64,000 bases of DNA, taken from the NCBI RefSeq assembly GCF_014284155.1, contig NZ_JACOFZ010000010.1, forward strand, positions 50,689 to 114,688. Reading direction: 5' to 3'. Positions 55,598 to 64,000 of the stretch are shown here, piece after piece. How positions within the stretch are numbered: the stretch's first letter is position 1; each line of letters starts with the position of its first letter. The notes under the pieces were generated by a model. That model was not told the DNA's origin, did no database searches, and was given only the letters and a program-made list of their open reading frames with translations. The stretch is from Affinundibacterium nitidum (lineage in GTDB: Bacteria; Pseudomonadota; Gammaproteobacteria; Burkholderiales; Burkholderiaceae_D). The translations under genes and the position numbers were made by a program.

Positions 55598-56620
55598 CTA
55601 TGAAATGGTGGATCGATGCTCTCTGGCAAATTGCGCCGCACCGACTAAGGCCAACTGACCGTGATCAATCACTTGGACAAAGCTTTGGCGCATGACCGCA
55701 GTCATCACCCCTTTATTAGTAAAGCGACTTGCAAATCCACTGTGCTGGAGGAAAGGCCAAATTAATGAAGGGATGCCGCCCGCCAAGATGACACGTTGGG
55801 CGCTGGAACTAATGCACAAATCCGCTGCGACACTGCCAAGCCATTCGCAAAACACATTGAGCGTAGTGACTGCTAGCGGATCGGTATTTGCCATCGCCGC
55901 TTCTGTGATGGCCGCGGGCGACGATAAATGCGGCTCTCTCGCTTCCAATGTGCACAGGGCTTGGTAAATATTGATCAAGCCCGGGCCTGACAAAACGCGT
56001 TCGACATTCACATAGGACCACTGCTTTCTCAATTCTTGTACGATCGCCGTTTCAAGTGCGGTCGAGGCAGCTAAGCTAATATGACCTGCTTCACTCGCCA
56101 GTACTTGCGACGCTTGCCCACCATGACCGGGTAACCAATACGCCGCTCCCAATCCAGTACCGGGCCCCATCACCAATACTGGGCCTGCGTATTCCGTCGA
56201 TGGTGTGCCACACAGTAATTGCAGATCGGCCTCTTGCAGGGTCGGCACTGCGTGAGCAAGCGCAACGAAATCATTGAGCAATGTAATCGATTGCTGCGGG
56301 AATGTTTGTCGCAATTGCTGAATGCGCACAGGCCAAGGCATATTCGCTTGCGCCGCCACATCGCCATGAATAATCGGCGCAGCGACCGCGAGTACCATAT
56401 CGAGGGCTTGAGCGCCTGTGTGGCGCGATTGATAGTGCTGTAGTAAAGACTCTAGGGTAGTGAAATCGCGGCAAGCAAATTTTTCTAGATGGGCCAATGA
56501 GATGGTGTCTTGTGCTCCGCCCCAAGTCGCCATTGCCAAGCGCGCATGTGTCCCTCCGATGTCGGCGACGACGGTGCTCGTTCCAGTGTTGGTGCTCAGC
56601 ACTTGCAAACGATTGCTCAC
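55598..56620 (-). CDS. glk: Glucokinase
   Basis: A 340-residue ROK-unrelated bacterial glucokinase (Glk family). It has TVVADIGGTHARLAMATWGG at the phosphate loop, LNDFVALAHAVP with the catalytic aspartate, GPGTGLGAAYWLPG, SEAGHISLAA and AGGIPSLIWPFL near the end. It phosphorylates glucose with ATP. It is the first gene of the operon glk-glycosylasparaginase-cutC, so it may serve hexoses released from glycans. GAGTG/AGGAG-like sites upstream are weak. Confidence 0.9.
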   Translation of the reverse strand: MSNRLQVLSTNTGTSTVVADIGGTHARLAMATWGGAQDTISLAHLEKFACRDFTTLESLLQHYQSRHTGAQALDMVLAVAAPIIHGDVAAQANMPWPVRIQQLRQTFPQQSITLLNDFVALAHAVPTLQEADLQLLCGTPSTEYAGPVLVMGPGTGLGAAYWLPGHGGQASQVLASEAGHISLAASTALETAIVQELRKQWSYVNVERVLSGPGLINIYQALCTLEAREPHLSSPAAITEAAMANTDPLAVTTLNVFCEWLGSVAADLCISSSAQRVILAGGIPSLIWPFLQHSGFASRFTNKGVMTAVMRQSFVQVIDHGQLALVGAAQFAREHRSTIS

Positions 56621-56841
56621 AACGGCGCTCCTATCTCGCTAAAATGGGAATGAGTGTAGCGCATTTTAATACCGTCTAAGGCAAAAAAAGGATCGACTTC
56701 ATACCGACGATGTAGTTTAGCCTCAAGCGCACTAAACAAGCCGATAGTTCAAATGAGAAACATTGCCAAGCAGGCCTTAGCTGTGGCACATTGCCGAATC
56801 CTAGTTTCGGCAAGAGTCGACTCTTTCTTGATCGCAAAAAT

Positions 56842-57513
56842 ATGTCCGTCATCGATTATTACAACCAGATCGCATCAAGCTATGACGAATCACGTTTCGC
56901 CAATAGCTACGGACAATACATTGATCGCTGCGAACGAACTATTTTGAGTGCTTGGTTGGCTGACTGTTCAACCAAGGACGTGATTGACTTCGGATGTGGC
57001 ACCGGACGTCTCTTAACTTACGCAATGACGGGGCTCGATGGTTCGCAAGAGATGTTATCGGTAGCGACGCAGAAGTATCCCGATCGACGCTTGATTCACG
57101 CTGACCTTACGCAAATTCCCGACCAATTGCACGGGTTTTCAGCGGCAACTTGTTTTCACGTGATGATGCATTTGCAGCCGGAACAGATTGAAAGCTTTCT
57201 GCAACGCGCAGCCCGAGTGGTGAAACCTGGTGGCATACTGGTCGTCGATTTTATGTCTGAACCAAGGCGACGGCTTTTGCGTAAAAAGAAAACGGGATGG
57301 CATGCTAATACCGCGCTCACTCTCGATCATATTTCAAGATTGGCTGCGAGCGATTGGCAGCTTACACAATGGCGTGGCATATTGATGCTGCCGATACACC
57401 GATTCCCTGCCTTTATTCGACCATTACTCGCACGTATCGACCGATTCTTGTGCGGTTCTTTCTTGGCACCCTACGCGTCTTATTATGTGGTGCGACTGGA
57501 GCGTCGCGCATGA
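56842..57513 (+). CDS. Class I SAM-dependent methyltransferase
   Basis: A 223-residue methyltransferase. Motif I is VIDFGCGTGRLL, the motif II area gives LDGSQEMLSVA, HVMMHL, and the post-motif part ARVVKPGGILVVDFMS. Substrate is unknown. It begins MSVIDYYNQIASSYDESRF, the usual start for small-molecule methyltransferases. The longer frame from 56791 has no support. Its stop overlaps the VanW-family gene by four bases, so both are probably used in one pathway. Confidence 0.8.
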   Translation: MSVIDYYNQIASSYDESRFANSYGQYIDRCERTILSAWLADCSTKDVIDFGCGTGRLLTYAMTGLDGSQEMLSVATQKYPDRRLIHADLTQIPDQLHGFSAATCFHVMMHLQPEQIESFLQRAARVVKPGGILVVDFMSEPRRRLLRKKKTGWHANTALTLDHISRLAASDWQLTQWRGILMLPIHRFPAFIRPLLARIDRFLCGSFLAPYASYYVVRLERRA

Positions 57514-58229
57514 GCTTGAGTACACGTTTGAGAAATTGGGTGCCTTTATCGTGGCGTCAAGAACTTAAACATTGGCAGCGACAATGGCGTGATCATCAAG
57601 GTCAACAAGATTTCGGTGATAGTCATTCCACCTTGCGTTGTGCACAGCCTTTACGTATTACACAGCCCATTTTGCACAGTAGTTTTTACGAAAATAAGCT
57701 TAAGAATATTGAACGTGCTTGTGTACTCTTATCCTCTACCTCGATCGCGCCGCAACAAACTTGGTCGTTCTGGCATAGATTAGGGCGCCCGACACGTGGC
57801 AATGGGTTTTATCCTGGCCGCAATCTCGTCAACGGAGAAATGAGTGCACAAGTGGGTGGCGGTTTGTGCCAAATGAGTTCGATGCTTTACCATTTAGCTT
57901 TGTCTTCCGGCCTGCATGTCGATGAGCGCCATCCACATAGCCTCGATATCTACGACGACCATCAACGTTACACGCCGCTCGGAGCGGATGCGACGGTGGT
58001 GTGGGGGACTAAAGATCTGCGCTTCTTTAATCCTCATTCGTTTGAGTTAGTGTTTGTTTTGCGTAGAGAAGATGCATGCCTCGTCGGTGAAATTCATTCC
58101 GCGCAGCCATTACCAAGCTACGCCTTGGAATTCAAGCGGCAAGCAATCGATGAGAAGACAAATTTGGTAGAAGCCATGGTTAATGGTGTGATGGTCGCTT
58201 CAGATGTTTATGTGAAGAAGAAAGTTTGA
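57510..58229 (+). CDS. VanW-family protein
   Basis: A 239-residue protein with the VanW domain: TWSFWHRLGRPTRGNGFYPGRN, EMSAQVGGGLCQMSSMLYHLAL and YTPLGADATVVWGTKDLRFFN. The family is named after a vancomycin cluster gene without known activity; GGGLCQ suggests a possible enzyme. The start at 57510 overlaps the methyltransferase stop as ATGA, with no signal peptide. The function is unknown; coupling with a methyltransferase suggests a shared substrate. Confidence 0.85.
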   Translation: MSLSTRLRNWVPLSWRQELKHWQRQWRDHQGQQDFGDSHSTLRCAQPLRITQPILHSSFYENKLKNIERACVLLSSTSIAPQQTWSFWHRLGRPTRGNGFYPGRNLVNGEMSAQVGGGLCQMSSMLYHLALSSGLHVDERHPHSLDIYDDHQRYTPLGADATVVWGTKDLRFFNPHSFELVFVLRREDACLVGEIHSAQPLPSYALEFKRQAIDEKTNLVEAMVNGVMVASDVYVKKKV

Positions 58230-58288
58230 AAAAATTGAGTATATCTGGTTCAGAACTGCATAAATTTAGAACGACGAGGTAAGTGAAG

Positions 58289-58564
58289 ATGGAAATAGAG
58301 AAAATGAATTCAGTTGAGCTTTTGGCTTTTATTTCCAAATGGCGTCGGATCTTTTCTTTTTTTGGTGCAGTATTGGTTTGTGTCCTAATCGACCTAGTTG
58401 CATTTCATCCGGTGGGGATGCACCAAGCCCTTCTTTTCTTGATCGGATTCATCTGTGTCATGGTCTGCCTGCTTGCGGGCAGTAAGCTTCAAGACCCCGA
58501 CCGTGTTGATGCCGCGATTGACGCAGAGGTATTGATGTCAACTGAATCATTTGATGACGATTGA
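58289..58564 (+). CDS. Hypothetical two-helix membrane protein
   Basis: A 91-residue protein with two hydrophobic helices (about 18-38 and 47-65), SKWRRIFSFFGAVLVCVLI and ALLFLIGFICVMVCLL, and an acidic tail (DRVDAAIDAEVLM...FDDD). Not recognised. The ATG at 58289 has GAGGT 8 bases upstream; an earlier GTG at 58283 is too close to that site. It follows the VanW gene by 59 bases in the same direction and precedes the DTW gene. Confidence 0.55.
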   Translation: MEIEKMNSVELLAFISKWRRIFSFFGAVLVCVLIDLVAFHPVGMHQALLFLIGFICVMVCLLAGSKLQDPDRVDAAIDAEVLMSTESFDDD

Positions 58565-58662
58565 GTTCGTTGTTTACTTCTCATACACCAACGAACGAAC
58601 AAATCTCGTACAATCACTCATCTCTCTTTACCAACCCGATCGCCTTCGCTAGGGTTTGCTTT

Positions 58663-59421
58663 ATGTCTTCCAGTGTTGTCCCTCACGCCGTCTCCCAGCT
58701 ACGCACGCTGCGCTTGCAACGTAGCACTCGGCCTTTTCTAGCGCGTGGTGGCCCCCATGGCGAGCGTTGTGCGGGATGCCGTCTCTTGCCCTCCTACTGC
58801 ATCTGTGAATGGCGTACCATTGTGCCGACCAACGCCGCGGTGTGTTTGTTGATGTCAGACACGGAGCCTTTAAAACCGAGTAATACCGGATGGTTGATTG
58901 CGGACGTGGTACCCGACACTTTTGCCTTTGCTTGGGCGCGTACAGAGGTTGATCCTGCTTTGTTGGCCTTGCTGGCTGATCCGCAATGGCAGCCGTACGT
59001 GGTTTTTCCTGGCGAGTTTGTTGACCCAGCACGCGTCGTCAACGACTTGGCGCCCGTACAGAGTTATTCAGATCACGTAAAAACAAAGAGACCCTTATTC
59101 ATTTTGCTCGATGCAACGTGGTCGGAAGCGCGCAAGATTTTCAAGAAGAGCCCTTACCTTTTGAACTTTCCTGTTTTGAGTTTGCAGCCAGAGCAGATTT
59201 CCAATTATCGCTTGCGCCGCTCACGTCGTGACGATCACTTCTGCACGGCGGAAGTGGCAGCACTGTGTTTGGAACTCGCAGGAGAAACCCATGCCGCGCA
59301 AACCATGGATGCGTATTTAGATTTGTACACGGAGCATTATCTGCGGGCGAAAATGCAGCAGAAATTGAATTGGGATGATGAGATCCACCAAACTTTGCGT
59401 AGCTTACGCGAAAAGATTTAA
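58663..59421 (+). CDS. DTW-domain tRNA-uridine aminocarboxypropyltransferase (TapT-like)
   Basis: A 252-residue protein of the DTW family, which includes TapT, the enzyme that transfers the aminocarboxypropyl group of SAM to uridine in tRNA. It has the zinc-type ERCAGCRLLPSYCICEWR near residue 35, the D-A-T-W motif in FILLDATWSEARKIFKKSPYL, and RLRRSRRDDHFCTAEVAA. The ATG at 58663 is used because AGGG precedes it and the longer frame overlaps the upstream gene. It is the last gene of a loose rightward run. The exact tRNA target cannot be read. Confidence 0.85.
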   Translation: MSSSVVPHAVSQLRTLRLQRSTRPFLARGGPHGERCAGCRLLPSYCICEWRTIVPTNAAVCLLMSDTEPLKPSNTGWLIADVVPDTFAFAWARTEVDPALLALLADPQWQPYVVFPGEFVDPARVVNDLAPVQSYSDHVKTKRPLFILLDATWSEARKIFKKSPYLLNFPVLSLQPEQISNYRLRRSRRDDHFCTAEVAALCLELAGETHAAQTMDAYLDLYTEHYLRAKMQQKLNWDDEIHQTLRSLREKI

Positions 59422-59431
59422 TGCAGAGTCT

Positions 59432-59457
59432 CCCTTCTCTCGTAAGCGGGAGAAGGG
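59432..59457. repeat. REP-like palindrome downstream of the DTW gene
   Basis: CCCTTCTC and GAGAAGGG form an 8-bp stem around TCGTAAGCGG, followed by TTAGGGACGAGGG. This resembles the widespread REP sequence of the CTCTCCCGCAAGCGGGAGAG type. It lies between convergent genes and may also act as a terminator. Confidence 0.65.
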
Positions 59458-59509
59458 TTAGGGACGAGGGTGGTTCAGATCTGGAATCCCATGGATTCCG
59501 AGCCGCAAA

Positions 59510-60949
59510 TCACTTTGCCAACGCCGCCTCAATCGCCTCAACGCTGCGCGGCAATTTACCACTCATATTGCGATTGCCTTCGGGCGTGATTAAAACCACA
59601 TCTTCAATCCGCACGCCTATGCCACGCCATTTGGCGTCGACATCATTGGCATCGCTAGGAATATAAATGCCAGGCTCGACAGTCAAGGCCATGCCAGCTT
59701 GCAAAACACGTTGCCCGCCACGTTTGCCCGGCTCCATTTGATACCCACCCGCGTCATGCACATCAAGCCCTATCCAATGGCTAATGCCGTGCATGGTGAA
59801 GCGGCTATAGGCGCCGCTCTTGTAGAGCGCCTCTTTATCGCCTTTCAGAATGCCAAGATCGATCAAGCCATCGCTCATGACACGCATCGCCGCATCAAAA
59901 CCTTCGTGATGTAAACGACCTGCTTTGACCAGATCGATGGCGGTGTTTTGCGCTTTCAACACCAGCTCGTAAATGGCTTTCTGTTCTTTTGAAAATTTGC
60001 CGGACACTGGCCAGGTACGAGTGACGTCGGCGGTGTAATAACCGACCTCTGCACCAGCGTCGAGTAACATCACACCATTCTTTTCAATTGCATGGTCATT
60101 CGTCACGTAGTGCAGGGTGCAACTATTACCACCCGCACCGGCGATCGTGTCATAGCCAGTGAAACGAGCACCTAAGCGACGTGTCGTACCTTGAAAGGCA
60201 GCTGCGACCTCTCCCTCATTGCTGGCAGTTAAAGACGCCTTCATTGCAGCGAGATGACCGGCCGCTGTGACATCGACCGCGTTTTGCAGCATCTCGATTT
60301 CAGCGGCTTGTTTAATCAAGCGCATCTCTGCCACTAAGTTACGTCCATCGACCAGAATCTTTTTGTAACTGGCGTGATTGTTATCGCTACCAAAGGGATA
60401 AACGAGATCGAGCGCTTTCTTACGGAAGTCTTCGTCGAAGTTGGAGATCAATACCACGCGTTGTGCTTTGCTAATGGCCTCTTTCAGGGTTTTTTCTGCC
60501 GCAGGAAATGACTCCGCCTGATCGGCGCCCTGCTTCACCGCACCTTCAACACCCAAGCGAGCACCGTCGTAACGTTCGCGTCGCGCATCACGTGTTCTGA
60601 CCAACAGAGTGTAGGGTTTGTCACTATCGGCGTTCAAGATCGCGACGGATTCTGCTTCTTCTATGCCTGTCAGGTAGTAAAAGTCGGAATCTTGTCGATA
60701 CATGTGATGACTATCGCCATTCCGGTTTTGCTCTGGCATCGATTTGATGATCGCAATCGTCCCTGGCCCCATTTTTTTCAATTCCGCCAGTAGGCGTGCT
60801 CGGTTGCCTGCAAAAAAGCTGGCTGGTAAGCGAGCGGCATGAAAGCTTTGAGTTGTGGTGACTGCTGGCGCTGCTAGGGCGGCGGTGCAGATAGGCGCGG
60901 AAAGTGCCAAAACCAAGGCAGGCAAGCAGACAAGTCGAAATGCTGACAT
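59510..60949 (-). CDS. Secreted Xaa-Pro aminopeptidase (M24B, aminopeptidase P)
   Basis: A 479-residue exported metallopeptidase that removes N-terminal residues before proline. A signal peptide (CLPALVLALSAPICTAALAA) covers residues 1-30. The N-terminal creatinase-like domain is followed by the pita-bread fold with ligands in MLLDAGAEVGYYTADVTRTW (two Asp), GISHWIGLDVHD (His), TVEPGIYIP (Glu) and VRIEDVVLIT (Glu). The ATG at 60949 has GGAGA upstream; the frame before it is not conserved. It is convergent with the DTW gene. Confidence 0.9.
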   Translation of the reverse strand: MSAFRLVCLPALVLALSAPICTAALAAPAVTTTQSFHAARLPASFFAGNRARLLAELKKMGPGTIAIIKSMPEQNRNGDSHHMYRQDSDFYYLTGIEEAESVAILNADSDKPYTLLVRTRDARRERYDGARLGVEGAVKQGADQAESFPAAEKTLKEAISKAQRVVLISNFDEDFRKKALDLVYPFGSDNNHASYKKILVDGRNLVAEMRLIKQAAEIEMLQNAVDVTAAGHLAAMKASLTASNEGEVAAAFQGTTRRLGARFTGYDTIAGAGGNSCTLHYVTNDHAIEKNGVMLLDAGAEVGYYTADVTRTWPVSGKFSKEQKAIYELVLKAQNTAIDLVKAGRLHHEGFDAAMRVMSDGLIDLGILKGDKEALYKSGAYSRFTMHGISHWIGLDVHDAGGYQMEPGKRGGQRVLQAGMALTVEPGIYIPSDANDVDAKWRGIGVRIEDVVLITPEGNRNMSGKLPRSVEAIEAALAK

Positions 60950-61152
60950 GGGTGTCTCCAAAGATGATTGTTGTTGTAGATGAGAGGTCTGACCACGATT
61001 GTGAACCAGAGTTTCAATTGCAGACAAGCTAATTACAAAAGAATGTGGGAATACGGTTTGTTTTAGGCTTTCCGTGATGCCAGAAGCTTTGATACCTACC
61101 CCATCTTAATGGCATACTATTCTTTCTATAAATACATGAAATCCGTCTCACT

Positions 61153-62397
61153 ATGATAAAAAAGCTCTTCACGGTCATCATTTTTCTTGGCTACAGCGCC
61201 TTTTTCTGCAGCGTACATGCTCAAGGTACTAAAGAGAGTATGTTTGGCAATGCTAAGGCTGAGGCCTTAGTTAAAGAAGGAAATGTATTGTGGTCTTATC
61301 AAAAGGCCGATGAGGCATTAGAGAAATACCGACAAGCGAGTGTAGCGGATCCCAAGGCATCCGCGCCTTGGTCTAGTCAGGCAGCGATTTTCTTCACCGC
61401 TGCAAAGCTTACTAAACCTGAATTTGTGGAAGAGTACCGTGCACGCTCCAAAGCATTGGCTCAAAAGGCGCTACAACTGAATGCTGAAGATCCAGTGGCA
61501 CTTGAGGTATTGCGTGGCTTGGTTGCGCCATCGCCACAGGAGCAGCTGACCTCTAATCAAGAGGCAGCGCGCCTGTTTTCTGAAGCCGAGGATTTGTTTC
61601 AACGTCACGACTTCAAAGCGGCAGTGGTAAAGTATGAAGCTGCAGCTGCACAAGACCCCAAGTTTGCTCGTGCTGTTTTGTATGCGGGTGACGCTTATTT
61701 TCAGCTGCAGAATTTTGATCAAGCGGAAAAGTTATATCGTAAGTCTTTAGATATTGATCCTCGAAACTTTCAAGGCTGGCGTTTTCTCGCCCATGCACAG
61801 GATAAGCTCGGTCGTCCGCCGGAAGTGATTAAACTTTCCTTGATAAAGTCGATTGAAATCCAACCGAATTACATGCCTGCTTGGGATTGGTATGCCCAAG
61901 TCTCCGCTAATAGTGGTCAAGTTCTCAAGCCGATCAGTGTAAAACGTTACGCCGATTTAAAACCTGTTGAGAAGGATGGCAAGAAGTCGTTTGGTGTTGA
62001 AATCGACGCGAGTATTAAGGATGCAACAGAAGAGAATGGAGGTGCCGCTTGGTTCTTGTACGCATTGGCGAAAGTCCCATTGATGGCAACACAGGAAGCA
62101 ACTGCCGGGGCTAATCTAAATGGCGAAGAAAAAGCGCTGCTCAGTCCATTTCGTCTGGAAAAAGCAGCTTGGACTCAAGTTTTTAGTTCCAAAGAGTTCG
62201 TAAAAAAAATCAATCAACCTACTTTGGGTTTGTTACAGCAAGCCGCTCAAAATCAGGAGCTCGATGCGGCCATCTTTATTCTCTTTTTTGAGGAAGCTTA
62301 TCGTCCAGATTTCGAAGCGTGGAAAAAAGAGAACCCCACAGGCCTGCAAAAATTTATCGAGAAGTATGGTGTACGACCAAGTATTGCTAAGAAATAA
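61153..62397 (+). CDS. Exported TPR protein
   Basis: A 414-residue protein with a signal peptide (LFTVIIFLGYSAFFCSVHA). Tetratricopeptide repeats are visible at about 37-70 (GNVLWSYQKADEALEKYRQA), 140-175 and 175-230 (YAGDAYFQLQNFDQAEKLY, GWRFLAHAQDKLG). The C-terminal half (about 260-414) has no recognised domain and contains an acidic, aromatic region. It should act as a scaffold in the periplasm or outer envelope. It is monocistronic and convergent with the AEC transporter. Confidence 0.78.
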   Translation: MIKKLFTVIIFLGYSAFFCSVHAQGTKESMFGNAKAEALVKEGNVLWSYQKADEALEKYRQASVADPKASAPWSSQAAIFFTAAKLTKPEFVEEYRARSKALAQKALQLNAEDPVALEVLRGLVAPSPQEQLTSNQEAARLFSEAEDLFQRHDFKAAVVKYEAAAAQDPKFARAVLYAGDAYFQLQNFDQAEKLYRKSLDIDPRNFQGWRFLAHAQDKLGRPPEVIKLSLIKSIEIQPNYMPAWDWYAQVSANSGQVLKPISVKRYADLKPVEKDGKKSFGVEIDASIKDATEENGGAAWFLYALAKVPLMATQEATAGANLNGEEKALLSPFRLEKAAWTQVFSSKEFVKKINQPTLGLLQQAAQNQELDAAIFILFFEEAYRPDFEAWKKENPTGLQKFIEKYGVRPSIAKK

Positions 62398-62418
62398 TTC
62401 TGAGGCATGGCTGGGAAT

Positions 62419-63402
62419 TTAGTTACCTAACACCATTAACCACAAGGGGGCCATCAAAGCAAAACCAACGGTCGACATCACAATCGCAGCGCTGGTTTCG
62501 GCTTCCAGAGTTTGATAGCGCTGGGCGAAGAGTAAGGTATTGCTGCCGCACGGCAGTGCTGCGCCTAGAGTGACCACGGCCAGTTGTACGCCACTCAAAT
62601 GTAGGCCAAAGCGGGCGGTCAGAAACACGGCGAGCGGCATTAAACACATTTTGCCGATGCTGATGAGCATTGCGGGTTTGACCGAGCCTTTGATGCCATG
62701 ATGTGCTAGTGAGAGCCCAATCAGTAACAGGCACAAAGGCACCGTGCCGGAGCCCATCAGTTGTAAAGTTTCGTCGAGCGGTTGCGGTAGAGTTAGCCCC
62801 GTTAAATTGAAGGCAAATCCTAACAGTACGGGCAAAATGATGGGATGGATGATGATATTGCGCGCAGTTTGTTGTAAGGTTTTCGCCAAACTTTGTTGAC
62901 CGTTATTGAGATGCTGGCGCGCGATGTCGAGTTCGACTAAGAGAGTGCCCGTGCCCATCAACAGTAGCGCATGCATACTAATAATCGCAACATGAATCGA
63001 CAGGCCCATATCACCGTATAAAGAAGCGATGAGCGGCAAGCCAACTTGTACGTTATTGCCAAAACTTAGGCTCAAGGCGCGTACCGCTGGCTTTGCCACC
63101 TCTTCTGAACTAATCTCGACGCCTTTTGTTTTCTTTTGCAGGAAGCGCTGCAGGACATAATTCAACAGCAACCAAATCATGACGGGGATGAAGAAAGCGG
63201 TCAAGGTTTGCCATGGCATGTGCTGGGCATCAATACGGGCGGTGGCGCGAAACAGTAAGGCAGGCGCCAATAAGTAGAATGCAACAGCCGAAATCACTCG
63301 CACTGGCTCGGGACCGCGCAGCATCGAGGTGCGGCCTGCCCACCAGCCAATCGCAACGATCAGAATGAGAACAAATAGCTTGAGGAAGATGGCCAGTGAC
63401 AT
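62419..63402 (-). CDS. AEC-family (auxin efflux carrier-like) transporter
   Basis: A 327-residue inner-membrane transporter with about ten membrane helices in two halves. Conserved features are RALSLSFGNNVQVGLPLIASLYG in the first half and LGAALPCGSNTLLFAQRYQ in the second, the crossing helices of the family. Members export small organic acids such as malate or malonate. The substrate is not known. It is monocistronic on the minus strand. Confidence 0.85.
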   Translation of the reverse strand: MSLAIFLKLFVLILIVAIGWWAGRTSMLRGPEPVRVISAVAFYLLAPALLFRATARIDAQHMPWQTLTAFFIPVMIWLLLNYVLQRFLQKKTKGVEISSEEVAKPAVRALSLSFGNNVQVGLPLIASLYGDMGLSIHVAIISMHALLLMGTGTLLVELDIARQHLNNGQQSLAKTLQQTARNIIIHPIILPVLLGFAFNLTGLTLPQPLDETLQLMGSGTVPLCLLLIGLSLAHHGIKGSVKPAMLISIGKMCLMPLAVFLTARFGLHLSGVQLAVVTLGAALPCGSNTLLFAQRYQTLEAETSAAIVMSTVGFALMAPLWLMVLGN

Positions 63403-63572
63403 AGATTAAGAAAGCAATTGCGGCGGAAGTAAGCCACTATGATGCCATAAGGACCTTGCTTATTGGCACCTTGATCAACATAGTAAATTCACCATTGTTT
63501 GATTCCCTCGCCATTCAAACGTAAAATGCCAGCTTTCCAAGTTATTTCATTATCTAAGAATCGAGTACTAGC

Positions 63573-63818
63573 ATGACTGATAACGCTAAACCAGCATTCC
63601 CAGATCGCCTTTCGGTCGACCCACGTAGTAAATTTTACGTGGCTGAAATTTTTCAACACGACGTTGGTATTTTGCTCAATGGTAAAGAGCGTCAAGGCGT
63701 TGAAGAGTATTGCATCAGCGAAGGTTGGATTACCGTGCCAGCGGGTAAAACGCTTGATCGTAAAGGCATGCCGATGATGATCAAAGTAAAAGGTGTGGTT
63801 GAACCTTTCTATCGTTGA
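63573..63818 (+). CDS. DUF3297 family protein
   Basis: An 81-residue protein that matches the DUF3297 family: FPDRLSVDPRSKFYVAEIFQHDVGI, then LNGKERQGVEEYCISEGWITV and the end VKGVVEPFYR. The function is unknown. The ATG at 63573 has no strong Shine-Dalgarno site. It is followed by a strong terminator. Confidence 0.85.
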   Translation: MTDNAKPAFPDRLSVDPRSKFYVAEIFQHDVGILLNGKERQGVEEYCISEGWITVPAGKTLDRKGMPMMIKVKGVVEPFYR

Positions 63819-63831
63819 TCGAATGATGCTC

Positions 63832-63866
63832 AAAAAAAAGGCGCGACTTTGTTCGCGCCTTTTTTT
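63832..63866. terminator. Strong bidirectional terminator after DUF3297 gene
   Basis: GGCGCG (63840-63845) pairs with CGCGCC (63854-63859), loop of eight, flanked by eight A and seven T residues. Confidence 0.88.
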
Positions 63867-63873
63867 AACTTTA

Positions 63874-64000
63874 TGACCCGTCCTGAAATAGATTGACAGT
63901 TTTCTTTGTGATCGAAAGGAACGTCAATGAAATCAACAGAGCGTAGGAGTCAAAGAGATTACACCTTAGCCTTTAAATTGTCGGTTGTTAGTCAGGTGGA
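63874..64000 (+). mobile_element. IS3-family element, left end (cut by window)
   Basis: Starting near TGACCCGTCCTGAAAT at 63874, the sequence leads into a transposase start. The left end TGACC fits an IS3-type terminal repeat. The right end lies outside the window, so length and duplication cannot be checked. Confidence 0.6.
63927..64000 (+). CDS. IS3-family transposase OrfA (3' partial)
   Basis: The first 24 codons of a protein starting MKSTERRSQRDYTLAFKLS, the HTH opening of an IS3-type OrfA. AAAGGA lies 7 bases upstream. The frame is open at the end of the window. In such elements OrfB follows by a programmed frameshift. Confidence 0.7.
   Translation, partial: MKSTERRSQRDYTLAFKLSVVSQV

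Overview
The window is a piece of a bacterial chromosome around the replication origin, most likely from a betaproteobacterium of the order Burkholderiales. The gene order rpmH-rnpA-yidD-yidC-mnmE on one side and dnaA-dnaN-gyrB on the other, the protein sequences, and the moderate GC content resemble Oxalobacteraceae such as Undibacterium. That genus-level guess is inference from protein style, not a search result. Gene direction flips between rpmH and dnaA, and the 690-base gap there holds a perfect DnaA box, so oriC is placed there.

Left arm (1-28 kb): the end of a GGDEF protein; a secreted M28 aminopeptidase; a BlaI/BlaR1-like repressor and metalloprotease pair with an unusual coiled-coil tail; a very large periplasmic-propeller histidine kinase; the creB-creC-creD envelope-stress operon; a serine hydrolase divergent from a glycerate kinase; an MCP-like soluble protein overlapping a di-iron oxygen-sensor-like protein; a glutamine amidotransferase; a cluster of small hypothetical genes (zinc ribbon, DUF4279, lipase-like); hppD with a VOC partner and a divergent LysR regulator; and a secreted trypsin-like protease coupled to an FHA membrane protein.

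Origin block (26.8-37.4 kb): mnmE, yidC, yidD, rnpA and rpmH read leftward; dnaA, dnaN and gyrB read rightward. A REP-like palindrome pair lies between dnaA and dnaN, and a strong terminator follows gyrB.

Defence-like island (37.6-44.7 kb): directly after the gyrB terminator the DNA becomes visibly more AT-rich. Three tightly coupled genes read rightward: a DNA methyltransferase, a protein kinase fused to a P-loop ATPase, and a protein of two duplicated Rossmann-like halves that each carry an S-K-M motif. They converge on a two-gene operon made of a controller-type (C-protein) HTH regulator, with matching GACT-N-AGTC boxes upstream, and a PD-(D/E)XK-DUF2075 helicase-like protein. I do not recognise this combination as a described system. 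It is the best candidate for something new in the window.

Right arm (44.8-64 kb): a VOC protein, an esterase, a DUF3334/CheX-like protein, a Tat-exported serine hydrolase, a KTSC protein, a complete IS481-family element with a 6-bp target duplication, an orphan ExbD, a GST, an ene-reductase with its TetR regulator and palindromic operator, a glk-glycosylasparaginase-cutC operon, a methyltransferase-VanW pair, a DTW-domain tRNA modification enzyme, a secreted aminopeptidase P, a TPR protein, an AEC transporter, a DUF3297 protein, and the start of an IS3-family element cut by the window end. I saw no rRNA, tRNA or CRISPR array.
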